This document shows, in pieces, positions 26,537 through 34,435 of a stretch of DNA of 64,000 bases; positions within the stretch are counted from its first letter, which is position 1, and each line of letters begins with the position of its first letter. The DNA comes from Sorangium cellulosum So ce56 (GTDB lineage: Bacteria > Myxococcota_A > Polyangia > Polyangiales > Polyangiaceae): contig NC_010162.1 of assembly GCF_000067165.1 (NCBI RefSeq), positions 620,001-684,000 of the forward strand, given 5' to 3'. Made by a program: the position numbers and the translations under genes. The notes below the pieces were generated by a model. The model did not search any database. It saw only the letters and a list, made by a program, of their open reading frames with translations, and was not told the origin of the DNA.

Positions 26537-27901
26537 ATGCGGAAGATAGCTATCGTGGGGTCTGGACAGGCCGGCCTGCTCGCGGCGCACGCCCTGGTGA
26601 AGGCCGGCTACGAGGTGACGCTCTACTCGGATCGCACGCCCGAGCAGTGGCTCAACGAGTCGAAGCCGACCGGCATCGCGGCGCGGTTCGACGTGGCGCT
26701 CGCGTTCGAGCGCGAGCTCGGCCTGGCCTTCTGGGAGGACGCCGCCCCCAAGGGCCAGGGCGCCCAGGTGACCGCGTGCGCCGCCCCGGGCAACCGCCTG
26801 CTGACGCTCGCGGGCCGCCTGGAGCGGCCCTTCTTCGCGATCGATCTCCGGCTCCAGAGCCACCGGTGGATGCTCGAGCTCGAGCGGCGGGGCGGCAAGA
26901 TCGCGATCGAGCCCGTCACGATCGCGCGGCTCGACGCGATCGCCGCCGAGAACGACCTCACCGTCGTCGCCGCTGGACGGGGCGATCTGTGCAACCTGTT
27001 CGAGCGCGACGCCGCGCGCAACGTCCACTCGGAGGCGCAGCGCAACGTCGTCATGATGTGCGTGACCGGCCCGAAGCTCGGGTTCGACGGCATCCCCATG
27101 CTCCCGGTCAAGTTCAACCTGTTCGCGGGCATCGGGGAGGCGTTCTGGGTGCCCTACCACCACAAGGACGTGGGACCGAGCTGGAACTGTCTCTTCGAGG
27201 CGGTGCCCGGAGGGCCGCTGGACAGGTTCCAGGGCGCGAGGTCAGGAGAGGAGATCGTCGCGATCGCCAAGGGGCTGATGAAGGAGCTCATCCCCTGGGA
27301 CTACGAGTGGTTCAAGGGAGCCGAGCTGTCGGACCAACACGGATGGCAGAACGGGCGGGTCGTCCCCGCGGTGCGCAAGCCCGTCGGACGGCTGCCCTCC
27401 GGCCGGATCGTGACGCCGCTGGGCGACACGGCGATGTCGATCGATCCGATCGGCGGCCAGGGCGCCAACAACGGCAACAAGATGGCGCGCAACCTGGTCG
27501 AGTGCATCGTGCAGCACGGCGAGCGCCCGTTCGACGCCGACTGGATGACGCGCACCTTCGATCGCTTCTATGCGCGGCACGGCGGGCCCACCGACCGGTT
27601 CAACAACATCCTGCTCGCCGGGGTGTCGCCCCCGATGGCCCACCTCCTCATGGCCCAATACGGCAGCGACGGGCGGGCGGACAACACGAGCGGGCAGCAG
27701 GCGCTCGCCAACGCCTTCGTGAACAACTTCAACGATCCGGCGCGGCTGACGGCGGTGCTCGAGGACGTCGGGCGGGTGCGCGCGTTCATCCGGCAGACGA
27801 CCGGGAGGCCCTGGCCCCTCGCGCTCGCCGCAGGGGGCGTGGGCGTCGGCATCGCGCAGGTGCGGCAGCGCATCGGGCTTCTGCCCGGGCACCCGGCGTA
27901 G
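26537..27901 (+). CDS. Styrene-monooxygenase-like FAD oxygenase (StyA type)
   Basis: 454 residues. The N-terminal Rossmann FAD motif IVGSGQAGLLAAH and the second FAD motif GDTAMSIDPIGGQGANN fit group E flavoprotein monooxygenases. The NESKPTGIAARFD and NNGNKMARNLVECI regions also match. Relatives epoxidise styrene or indole using reduced FAD delivered by a reductase. No StyB-type reductase is in the window, so reduced flavin must come from elsewhere. Its TAG overlaps the first base pair of the radC-derived repeat. Confidence 0.85.
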   Translation: MRKIAIVGSGQAGLLAAHALVKAGYEVTLYSDRTPEQWLNESKPTGIAARFDVALAFERELGLAFWEDAAPKGQGAQVTACAAPGNRLLTLAGRLERPFFAIDLRLQSHRWMLELERRGGKIAIEPVTIARLDAIAAENDLTVVAAGRGDLCNLFERDAARNVHSEAQRNVVMMCVTGPKLGFDGIPMLPVKFNLFAGIGEAFWVPYHHKDVGPSWNCLFEAVPGGPLDRFQGARSGEEIVAIAKGLMKELIPWDYEWFKGAELSDQHGWQNGRVVPAVRKPVGRLPSGRIVTPLGDTAMSIDPIGGQGANNGNKMARNLVECIVQHGERPFDADWMTRTFDRFYARHGGPTDRFNNILLAGVSPPMAHLLMAQYGSDGRADNTSGQQALANAFVNNFNDPARLTAVLEDVGRVRAFIRQTTGRPWPLALAAGGVGVGIAQVRQRIGLLPGHPA

Positions 27902-27990
27902 CTCGCCACGGTTGTACGTGGTCGCGGAGATGGCTCCGCGATGGCTACTCCAGGACGACGGCGTAGCGCCCGCTGAGCGTGACGATGACG
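27900..27990 (-). pseudogene. Detached copy of the radC 3' end (repeat copy 1)
   Basis: 91 bases about 90% identical (9 mismatches) to 29376-29466, including the last 15 codons of the RadC-like gene. On the minus strand it reads VIVTLSGRYAVVLE-stop, compared with VIVTPSGRYHPVLE-stop in the intact gene. The sequence beyond it (27991-28021) no longer matches. It marks one edge of a segment carrying two genes. Confidence 0.85.
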
Positions 27991-28021
27991 GCGGGCCGCG
28001 CCCCGGTCGAGCAGCGGGAGC

Positions 28022-28810
28022 TCAGTGGTTCCCGAAGGGCCTGCTGAACCAGACGTTCGCGATCGAGCCGAGCCGCTCGGCGACGAGCGCCGCCGTCGCC
28101 GTGTCTCCCGGCAGCACGAAGACACGGAGGCCGGCGATGGAGGCATCGGGCGCCCATGCGTGCAACGCCGAGCCGACCGCCGGCTCCTTCCTGAGCGCCT
28201 CGAGCGCTTGCTGCGCGAGCTCCCTCTGCTTCCGCGTGTGACAGCCGGGACGCAGCTCGACCGGGACGCGCCTTGGAACCGGGATCTGGGCCTGAATCGA
28301 TGCCCAATCCTGGAAGTCCGGCTCGAAGACGCCGACGATCGACCGCCGCTTCCGCTCGGGCACCACCCCGATGAACGACGGGTGTTTCGAGAGCAGATCG
28401 TGCAGCGGCTGGTAGTCGGTCACGCGGAGCGCCGGCCATGCCATCTCGCCGGCCGGGCTCGTGCTGCCGGGCGCCTGAGCCTCCGGCTCGCAGTAGGGCT
28501 GCAGGTTCACGCCGACCGCGTGGTCCCCGGTGATCTCGTGCTGCGCGCGCTGGATCGTCTCGAGGGTGACCGGGCTGAAGGCCGCTCGATCAACGGCGGG
28601 AGGGACATCGCTCGATCGACTTGCCGCCGGGGCGGCCTCCGGCCTCGAGGACGACGGCGCGGCCGACGTGGAGGCCGGGGCTCCCTGTGGTTTCGCGCCG
28701 GTGGTCGCTGCATCGCCGCCGCTCCCCGGTGTACGAGCGTTGCACCCGGCCACGAGGAGGAGGGAAGCGGCGAGCGGTCGGGCCGCGGCGAGGCTCCAAT
28801 CAAAACGCAA
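28022..28810 (-). CDS. Lipoprotein, function unknown, inside radC-repeat bracket
   Basis: 262 residues from a TTG with AGGAG seven bases upstream. Signal and lipobox: ASLLLVAGCNA. A Ser/Ala/Pro linker follows to about residue 70, then a globular part with GVNLQPYCEPE and PVELRPGCHTRKQRELAQQALEAL. No family recognised. Its start overlaps the protease-like gene by 11 bases, so the two are cotranscribed. Confidence 0.7.
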   Translation of the reverse strand: MRFDWSLAAARPLAASLLLVAGCNARTPGSGGDAATTGAKPQGAPASTSAAPSSSRPEAAPAASRSSDVPPAVDRAAFSPVTLETIQRAQHEITGDHAVGVNLQPYCEPEAQAPGSTSPAGEMAWPALRVTDYQPLHDLLSKHPSFIGVVPERKRRSIVGVFEPDFQDWASIQAQIPVPRRVPVELRPGCHTRKQRELAQQALEALRKEPAVGSALHAWAPDASIAGLRVFVLPGDTATAALVAERLGSIANVWFSRPFGNH

Positions 28811-29348
28811 CGGTGACTCCTAGCTGAGATTCGATGTCGCCGACCGAATGAAACCAGGTCTGGTCGAAGGGGGCCACCACGAACCCGGCGATGTGCATCC
28901 CGACGATCGCAGCGTTCCCGGAGCCGACGGGGATGTAGATCGGCGCGCCGGAGTCAGTGGGAGCCGCGATGTTGACGCCCGTCCGGCGGCCGAACCACAC
29001 GTTCGAGCGGGCACGCCCGTCGATGACCCAGGTGGATTGCACAGTGAAGATCTCGACGCTGCACTTGGCCAGATAGTTCCTGCCGCTGAACCACACGATC
29101 TGCCCGTTCGCGGGGGCCACCTTGGTCGTGACCGGTCTGGTGACTGGGCAGCACGGGTCTGTGTGAATTCGCGCGGAGTATGTCTCCGACGGGAACGAGG
29201 GACCGATGTACACCATGTCCCACGCCGTCGTGTTCGCGGGGAAGTGGCCGGCTTCACCCCAGAACTCAGGGCCGGAAAAGACGAATTTTCCCGCCGCGCT
29301 GACGCAGCGCCCCGCCGTGACCGCGTCACGAATGAGCCCCCAGTTCAC
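28800..29348 (-). pseudogene. Truncated, catalytically altered S1 (trypsin/streptogrisin-like) protease
   Basis: 182 residues from a GTG. Reading upstream in frame adds GICTAGFVV before the sequence changes at the repeat boundary, 29375/29376. CTAGFVV...VTAGRC matches the region around the catalytic His of S1 proteases, but His is Arg here. TDSGAPIYIP keeps the catalytic Ser in an altered GDSGGP motif, and IVGMHIAGFV fits the following strand. No catalytic Asp motif is seen. It therefore looks like a 5'-truncated, inactive relative. It might still be expressed as a binding protein. Confidence 0.6.
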
Positions 29349-29375
29349 GACGAACCCCGCGGTGCAGATCCCAGG

Positions 29376-29466
29376 AGCTCGCCACGGTTCTACGTGGTCG
29401 CGGAGATGGCTCCGCGACGGCTACTCCAGGACGGGGTGGTACCGCCCGCTCGGCGTGACGATGACG
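29376..29466 (-). repeat. radC 3' end repeat, copy 2, with stem-loop
   Basis: The intact copy of the 91-base repeat, covering the last codons of the RadC-like gene and 45 bases beyond. Just past the stop (29397-29418) is a perfect 9-bp stem GTCGCGGAG/CTCCGCGAC with a four-base loop, probably a transcription terminator without a T tract. The S1-like fragment begins immediately after the repeat. Confidence 0.85.
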
Positions 29467-30047
29467 TGGGCCCGGAGCGGGACATTCAGCGCGTAGGAGA
29501 GATCGCGCAGCTCCTCGGTCATCGCGTGGTCCTCCGCGGTCGGCGTCGGATCGCCGCTCGGGTGGTTGTGGGCCAGGACGAAGCCGACGGCCGCCATGTC
29601 CAGCGCCGTGCGCAGGATGGTCGAGCGGCCCGCGTGGACGGCGTCGTCGACGCCGCGGGCGAGCATGCGCGTCTCGCGCACGCGGCCGTGGCTGTCGAGC
29701 GCCGCGATCCAGAGCTCCTCGTGGACGAGGGGCGCGAGCCTCGGGCCGAAGTACCGCGCCACGCGCGCGGCGTCGGTGAGGCGCGCGCCTCGGCGAGCCC
29801 GCGCGGCGTGGGCGCGGCGGCCGAGCTCGAAGGCCGCCGCGAGCCGGGTCGCGTCCACGAGCGCGATCTGGGCTCGCTCGGCGATGGCCACCGGAGAGAG
29901 GCGACTGAGGGACGGGAGGGCGGCCGTGCCGAGGATGCGCGGCCCCGTGGCCGGGATGCCGAGCACCATCTCGATCAGGCCGGCCTCGGTCGCGGTCGGG
30001 ATCTCGGCCGCCGTCTCGGCGGGGGCGTCGACGGGTGTGCCGCTCAT
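29421..30047 (-). CDS. RadC/JAB-domain protein
   Basis: 208 residues from the ATG with GGAGGTGG upstream. The C-terminal RadC metalloprotease-like (JAMM) domain has HNHPSGDP (His160, His162, Asp166) and PTAEDHAMTEEL. The N-terminal half is helical. RadC proteins are widespread in mobile elements, but their biochemical role is unproven. The start overlaps the stop of a sigma factor gene by four bases, an unusual pairing. Confidence 0.88.
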   Translation of the reverse strand: MSGTPVDAPAETAAEIPTATEAGLIEMVLGIPATGPRILGTAALPSLSRLSPVAIAERAQIALVDATRLAAAFELGRRAHAARARRGARLTDAARVARYFGPRLAPLVHEELWIAALDSHGRVRETRMLARGVDDAVHAGRSTILRTALDMAAVGFVLAHNHPSGDPTPTAEDHAMTEELRDLSYALNVPLRAHVIVTPSGRYHPVLE

Positions 30048-30697
30048 CGGGGCCACCTCCGAGCGCGGGTGAGCGAGCGGGCGAAGAGGCGGCGAGCGAG
30101 GCGGAGCCGCGTGGCCACCGTGGGCCTCGGGATCGCGAGCGCCGCAGCGATCTCGCGCGTCGTCAGGCCGGCGGCGGTGAGCGCCAGGACCTCGCGGAGC
30201 TCCGCGCGGAGACGGTGGAAGGCGCGGAGCAGCCCGCGCGCGACGATGCGCTCCTCCGGAGAGGGAGCTGCGAGGGGAGCGAGCCGATCGGGATCGACCG
30301 CGGGCACCTCGTGCCGGCGGTACGCCTTGTCGCGGTAATGCGAAGCCTGCCGCGAGGCGACCGCGGCCAGCCAGGCGCGCAACGCGTCGCCCGGCGGCTG
30401 ATCGGGGGACGGCCGGAAGCGCCCGGCGCGCATGCTGCAAAAGGCGCCGAGCACGGTCTCCTGCGAGACGTCGTCGAGATCCGCGGCGCGGACGCCGCGG
30501 GCGCGTAGCGCGCTGCGGATGAGCGGGCGCTGTTCGAGGAGCGCGGTGGGGTCGAGGTAGACGGCGGGGTGAGGGGGCTGGTGACGGAGGGGTTTGGTCG
30601 GGCGGGCGAGCCGGCTGAGAGCAGCGGGACGGGGACGGCGACGGGAGGACGGATCGATCTCTTGGCCCTGGTCAGAGCGTAGACGTACGGTTTCCAT
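30044..30697 (-). CDS. Sigma-70 family (ECF-like) RNA polymerase sigma factor
   Basis: 217 residues from an ATG with GAGGT upstream. Region 2 spans about 75-135 (DLDDVSQETVLGAFCSMRAGRF, LRAWLAAVASRQASHYRDKAYRR). Region 4 is LREVLALTAAGLTTREIAAALAIPRPTVATRLRLARRL. No membrane anti-sigma is adjacent; instead the next gene encodes RadC, overlapping by four bases, so expression is coupled. An N-terminal extension to 30808 is possible but has no ribosome binding site. Confidence 0.88.
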   Translation of the reverse strand: METVRLRSDQGQEIDPSSRRRPRPAALSRLARPTKPLRHQPPHPAVYLDPTALLEQRPLIRSALRARGVRAADLDDVSQETVLGAFCSMRAGRFRPSPDQPPGDALRAWLAAVASRQASHYRDKAYRRHEVPAVDPDRLAPLAAPSPEERIVARGLLRAFHRLRAELREVLALTAAGLTTREIAAALAIPRPTVATRLRLARRLFARSLTRARRWPR

Positions 30698-30835
30698 GTC
30701 GGACCTCGTTGAAGCGGGGTTCGGCCACGCCGCCCGGGGTGTTAGCAGCACCCGCGGGCGGCACTTTTGTGGTCTCGCCACGTTACGAACTGACAGCCGG
30801 CAGGTCAAGGAAATCCGATCTGCTGGATCATTATT

Positions 30836-31144
30836 TTGAACCCGGCGCGGGAGTACGCGAAGGGCGTGCGAACGCTCACGCTCGATACCCTCCTGCTCTA
30901 CATCGCGGCGAACCTGCGGCGGCTACGCCAGCAGCGCGGCATCACGCAGGAGCAGCTCGCGGAAGCGGCCGGGATCGAGCTGCGGACGATGCAGGCGATC
31001 GAGGTTGGGCGGCAGAGCATGAGCCTCGGCACGCTCGTCAGGCTCGCGAACGCGCTCGATGTGTCGCCTGGGGTTCTTCTCCGCAGCGCCGCGATGCCCG
31101 AGATCAAGCGAGGTCGGCCGCGCAAACGTCCCGCCGGCACCTGA
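30836..31144 (+). CDS. XRE-family helix-turn-helix regulator
   Basis: 102 residues with an HTH_3 domain at about 22-82 (NLRRLRQQRGITQEQLAEAAGIELRTMQAIEVGRQSMSLGTLVRLANALDV) and a basic tail (KRGRPRKRPAG). The first in-frame start is TTG; an internal GTG at 30866 is an alternative. It diverges from the sigma factor gene across 138 bases, which makes it a candidate regulator of the sigma/RadC pair. Confidence 0.85.
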   Translation: MNPAREYAKGVRTLTLDTLLLYIAANLRRLRQQRGITQEQLAEAAGIELRTMQAIEVGRQSMSLGTLVRLANALDVSPGVLLRSAAMPEIKRGRPRKRPAGT

Positions 31145-31515
31145 CAGTCAATCCCCAGTGTCCGCACCTCGACAGCCCGCGGCCATCCGCGCCCTTCTCC
31201 ACCTGGCGAATCGCCGGCGCGTGCGTTGTTGCGGCTTCGGACGCCGTCCCGCGTGGTGGAGAACTCGGCGAACTGCGGCAACCTGAACAGCCCCGTCGCT
31301 GACCGGCCGGGAGTTGCAGGGGCACTCCTTCGCTTCGGAGGGGTAGGGCATTAAGGACCCGCTCGCGCCTTCGTCCGGTGTAGAGACCGCACGGTCCTGC
31401 GCTGGCCTCCTTGACAAGATGGGGCAGCCGTCGGCTACGCTACCTTTCCACGATGCGTGGGGACGGCACGTGGGGGTGGGATCGGAGTTCAAGGCGCTCC
31501 ACGCGGAAGCGGCGG
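31145..31515. other. Gap between XRE gene and integron integrase
   Basis: About 370 bases downstream of both neighbours (they converge). It contains GTTGTTGCGG and CTGCGGCAAC, a loose inverted pair at about 31224-31284, but no convincing attC. No gene is supported. Confidence 0.5.
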
Positions 31516-32466
31516 TCAGCGGTCGAGAGGACTGATCACGCCGAGAGGACCGCGGTCGACGATGTGGGTGTAGATCATCGTGGTCCGTACATCCTTGTGG
31601 CCGAGCAATGTTTGGATCGTCCGGATGTCGGTGCCCGCCTCGAGCAGGTGGGTCGCGAAGCTGTGGCGGAGGATGTGGCATGTCGCGCGCTTGGTGAGCC
31701 CCGCCGCCCGTCCGGCATCGTGCACGGCCCTTTGCACCGCCGATTCGTGCAGGTGGTAGAGGACCTGTCGACCCGTCGCAGGATCGGTGCAAGGGCGAGA
31801 GGCGGGGAAGATGTACTGCCAGGCGAGGCTCGTGGCTGCTCCTGGCATCTTCGCTCGCAGCGCGTGGGGCAGGTCGACCTCGCCGCGGCCAACCGCGAGC
31901 TCCTTCTTGTGCCGTTGCGCCACGGCGTCGAGCTGGGCCTGCAGCTCGTCGCGCGCCCGAGCGGGGAGCAAGGCCGGCCGGTCGTGCTGTCCTTTCCCGC
32001 GGCGCACCATGATTTGCCGTCGATCGAGGTCGACGTCTTTGACGCGAATCGAAAGCGCTTCGAGGAGGCGGAGGCCGCTTCCGTAGAGGAGCTCGCCGAT
32101 GAGTCGAAAAGGTGGGATCAGGTGCTCGAGCAAGGTGAGCGCGTCCTGTCGCGAGAGGACCGTGGGGAGGTGCTCCGGCCGGCGGGCACGCTCGAGCGCT
32201 TCGAGCCGGGGTATCTGCAGGTCGAGGACCCGTCTGTAAAGGAAGAGGAGCGCGCACAGCGCTTGGTTCTGCGTGGACGCCGCGGTGCGGCGCGCGACCG
32301 CAAGATCGTTGAGGAAGGCCGTGACCTCTTCCGCGCCCATCTGCCGTGGGTGCTTGCCGTGATGGAAGCGGATGAATTGCCGGATCCAGTGGACATACGC
32401 CTCTTCGGTACGCGGAGAGTAATGCAGGCGTCGTATGGTGGCGCGTACGGCTTCGATGAGGGTCAT
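31516..32466 (-). CDS. intI: Integron integrase (tyrosine recombinase)
   Basis: 316 residues, a usual length for IntI. SAM-like N-domain at about 1-90. Catalytic residues: Arg133 (GSGLRLLEAL), Lys158, His264 and Arg267 (CHILRHSFATHLLE), His290 (LLGHKDV) and nucleophile Tyr299 (TTMIYTHIV). The extra patch that separates integron integrases from other tyrosine recombinases is present at about 204-240 (LAWQYIFPAS...TDPATGRQ), and the protein ends PLGVISPLDR as IntI proteins do. It recombines attC and attI sites to add or remove gene cassettes. It is transcribed away from the cassettes at 33002-38470, the standard integron layout. An upstream in-frame start at 32589 is less likely. Confidence 0.93.
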   Translation of the reverse strand: MTLIEAVRATIRRLHYSPRTEEAYVHWIRQFIRFHHGKHPRQMGAEEVTAFLNDLAVARRTAASTQNQALCALLFLYRRVLDLQIPRLEALERARRPEHLPTVLSRQDALTLLEHLIPPFRLIGELLYGSGLRLLEALSIRVKDVDLDRRQIMVRRGKGQHDRPALLPARARDELQAQLDAVAQRHKKELAVGRGEVDLPHALRAKMPGAATSLAWQYIFPASRPCTDPATGRQVLYHLHESAVQRAVHDAGRAAGLTKRATCHILRHSFATHLLEAGTDIRTIQTLLGHKDVRTTMIYTHIVDRGPLGVISPLDR

Positions 32467-32673
32467 GGGGATGGTTCCGAGTGGTCGGGGCCGTTTCGTC
32501 GGACCCGCATTGACCCTTATCGGCGCAGGGCGGGCGCGAGTTGTGGCGGTCAGCGGATATTTGGGATGCACATCAGTCGCCCGAGGCAATCAATCACATG
32601 CGCGCTTCTTGCTTCGCGGCACACCGTCGCCGTCCGAAGCCCCTCAACGGCGATACGTAGTTGTGCTGCGGCG

Positions 32674-32841
32674 GCCTATCTCCGGAGATGCGCAGATAGC
32701 CCGCGGAAGATCGCGACCTATCCGCGGGAATATCTAGATATGCTGCGGGGTGCCGCGACTCATCCGCGAGAACACGGTGATCGGGCACCAGGGTTCGCAG
32801 CCTACATGCAAAAACGCGAAGATGTGTCGCGCGGCACAGAT
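32674..32841. repeat. Degenerate 21-bp tandem repeat beside the attI candidate
   Basis: Eight 21-base units in register. In plus frame 1 they read as heptads with a 14-residue superperiod: DSPRKIA, TYPREYL, DMLRGAA, THPREHG and so on. Within it are the palindromes ATATCTAGATAT (32730-32741) and CCCGCGGA/TCCGCGGG. It lies between intI and the first cassette. It could be a relic of a coding repeat or an array of recombinase or regulator binding sites. Confidence 0.6.
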
Positions 32842-32850
32842 GATTGCGAC

Positions 32851-32857
32851 GTTGGGC
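32851..32857 (+). other. Candidate attI core site (GTTGGGC)
   Basis: GTTGGGC followed by CGCC matches the core and flank of the attC site ending at 36760 (GTTGGGCCGCC). Unlike the attC sites, its upstream 90 bases form no palindrome, as expected for attI. It lies 385 bases from the intI start, further than in class 1 integrons. The first cassette gene begins 145 bases downstream. Confidence 0.55.
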
Positions 32858-33001
32858 CGCCCGGTGGATGCCGTCATCCCGGAATGTCCACTCGACGAGC
32901 ATGGCTTGACGCGCGGCATGCTTTCTGCTGTGCTCGCACCGAAGCCCCGACGGACGACCCGGCGGTGGCGAAAGCGGGACAGCCCCGCCAAGGAGCACGA
33001 C

Positions 33002-33382
33002 ATGGGAACGCCTCGCAGGTCTCTCTTCGACGATCTCGCAAGCGCGAAAGGGCGGCCGACGGTCCAGTGGAAGGTGCAGGAGTGCTTTCCTCGTGATCAG
33101 TTCGAAACCTGCACGTTGACGATCGAGCAGTGGCTCGCGAACTCGGACGACGACGGCTACGGGCTCAAGAATAGGGCCGCCAAGTGGCAGGCACTCATGA
33201 CTGCCTGCGCGCTCGCTCTGCCGGGCGTGACCTCGCAGGATGGGCTGCGACAGGAGCCGCGCGTGGGTTACGACCCGGTTGGGGATCAGCTCTTCTTCAT
33301 CTTCAAGGCGTCGAACAACGGGACGACGTATCTCGTTTCGCCGCATGGAATCGATATGGGAGAGGAAGAAATCAAACCCTAG
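33002..33382 (+). CDS. Integron cassette protein, unknown
   Basis: 126 residues from an ATG seven bases after AAGGAG. A soluble small protein with a Trp-rich middle (TVQWKVQECFPRD, IEQWLANSDDDGYGLKNRAAKWQALMTAC) and a beta-rich end (VGYDPVGDQLFFIFKASNNGTTYLV). No family recognised. First gene after the attI candidate. The region is less GC-rich than the surrounding chromosome, fitting acquired DNA. Confidence 0.7.
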   Translation: MGTPRRSLFDDLASAKGRPTVQWKVQECFPRDQFETCTLTIEQWLANSDDDGYGLKNRAAKWQALMTACALALPGVTSQDGLRQEPRVGYDPVGDQLFFIFKASNNGTTYLVSPHGIDMGEEEIKP

Positions 33383-33398
33383 CCGCGAACATCTCGGG

Positions 33399-33432
33399 GC
33401 AGCGGGCCCGACCGCAGTCTCCGGCCCGCTGC
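33399..33432 (+). terminator. GC-rich hairpin between cassette genes
   Basis: A perfect 10-bp stem GCAGCGGGCC/GGCCCGCTGC with a 14-base loop, directly after the first cassette gene. There is no T tract, so termination is uncertain. It lacks AAC/GTT core sites, so it is not an attC in its present form; a degraded attC is possible. Confidence 0.5.
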
Positions 33433-33494
33433 TACCTTGAGCAATAGCATATCGTCTTCTGTGATCATACGCAGCTCAGTCGTGGAGAACCATC

Positions 33495-33836
33495 ATGGCC
33501 CTGGCTGTCACCGACATTTCAACGCTCCAAGAGTATATCCGCGGCGTAATGGGCCGCGCAGACCATCACGCGGGAGGCGTGAACGAAATTGCCCTTGCGC
33601 TCGCCGGTGCCATCATCTGGAAGAAGGACGACGAGCCGATCAAGGTTATGGTGCAGGACGGCGACACCAAGAACGTCTTGTGGGCCCGCCTCGGTGGGAA
33701 GCGCTATGCCTTTTCATACAACCATAAGGCGGGCACGATCGAAATGCGAGAAGGGAGTACGCGCGGAGCCGTTCTCCACTCGTTCACGAATGCGACGCCG
33801 CTCCCGATGCTCAGGCAGATCTTTGACTCCTTGTAG
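33495..33836 (+). CDS. Integron cassette protein, small globular
   Basis: 113 residues, GGAGAACC before the ATG. Alpha/beta pattern with GGVNEIALALAGAIIWKKDDEPIKV and VLWARLGGKRYAFSYNHKAGTIEMREGSTRG. It gives me the impression of small proteins known from other integron cassettes, but I cannot name a domain. It is AT-richer than its neighbours. No catalytic motif seen. Confidence 0.75.
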   Translation: MALAVTDISTLQEYIRGVMGRADHHAGGVNEIALALAGAIIWKKDDEPIKVMVQDGDTKNVLWARLGGKRYAFSYNHKAGTIEMREGSTRGAVLHSFTNATPLPMLRQIFDSL

Positions 33837-33919
33837 CCCAGACGCTGTTCACTCCCTACTACGGGGGCACGGAGCGCAGAGATCGCGGTGTGGCTCGTCT
33901 TGACGGAGGTGCAGAAAGC

Positions 33920-34435
33920 ATGAGTGCGAAGCGCAAGAAGAACGCCCAGCCACGAGAGGGACTATTCAACCTCCTGACCGGCGAGTCCGACCGCGGAACC
34001 GTGCTTGTCGCAGGCGAAGCCTGTAGCGAACTTCTCGCCTCGATGTTGGAGCGCTTGTTTATCGAGCATCCCGATGTTCAAGAATTGCTGGGTGGCGCTT
34101 CCGGTGTGCTCGGAACCTTTTCCGCACGTACCCGCGTCTGCTTCGCTTTGGGACTCATCTCGAAGGACGAGCGAGACGACCTGCAGACCATTAGAGAGAT
34201 GAGGAACGACGCGGCGCACTTTCGTGACGGAAACGTCTTCTCTTTTGCACACGATCGCACTTGTGACCGCTGCCGTTCACTCCGAGCGAAGTCGCCAAGT
34301 TATATGGCCAGAGTGGAGACGGAACTCGGCATGCGCGGTGAGTTTATCGGCAAGTTTATCGCTCTGCATATGGCGCTTTCGACACGTCGCGACGCGATTC
34401 GCAAGGCGGAGACACCTGCGGAGGGTAGGCGATGA
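33920..34435 (+). CDS. MltR-like protein (mannitol-repressor family fold)
   Basis: 171 residues. The segment LLASMLERLF...LLGGASGVLGTFSARTRVCFALGLISKDERDDLQTIREMRNDAAH matches the helical MltR/DUF4145-like core. These proteins are named after the E. coli mannitol repressor, but relatives without mtl genes are common in accessory DNA and may be toxin or defence components. The stop overlaps the next start (ATGA), so the two proteins are probably partners. Clearly lower GC than the chromosome. Confidence 0.75.
   Translation: MSAKRKKNAQPREGLFNLLTGESDRGTVLVAGEACSELLASMLERLFIEHPDVQELLGGASGVLGTFSARTRVCFALGLISKDERDDLQTIREMRNDAAHFRDGNVFSFAHDRTCDRCRSLRAKSPSYMARVETELGMRGEFIGKFIALHMALSTRRDAIRKAETPAEGRR

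Noticed and set aside
31224..31284. Inverted GTTGTTGCGG/CTGCGGCAAC pair as a fourth attC
   Set aside because: Lacks RYYYAAC and GTTRRRY cores in the right orientation and lies on the wrong side of intI.
31411..33096. A 561-codon plus-strand frame across intI and the attI region
   Set aside because: Antisense to the recombinase motifs over most of its length; only its repeat-encoding end is of interest and is listed as a repeat.
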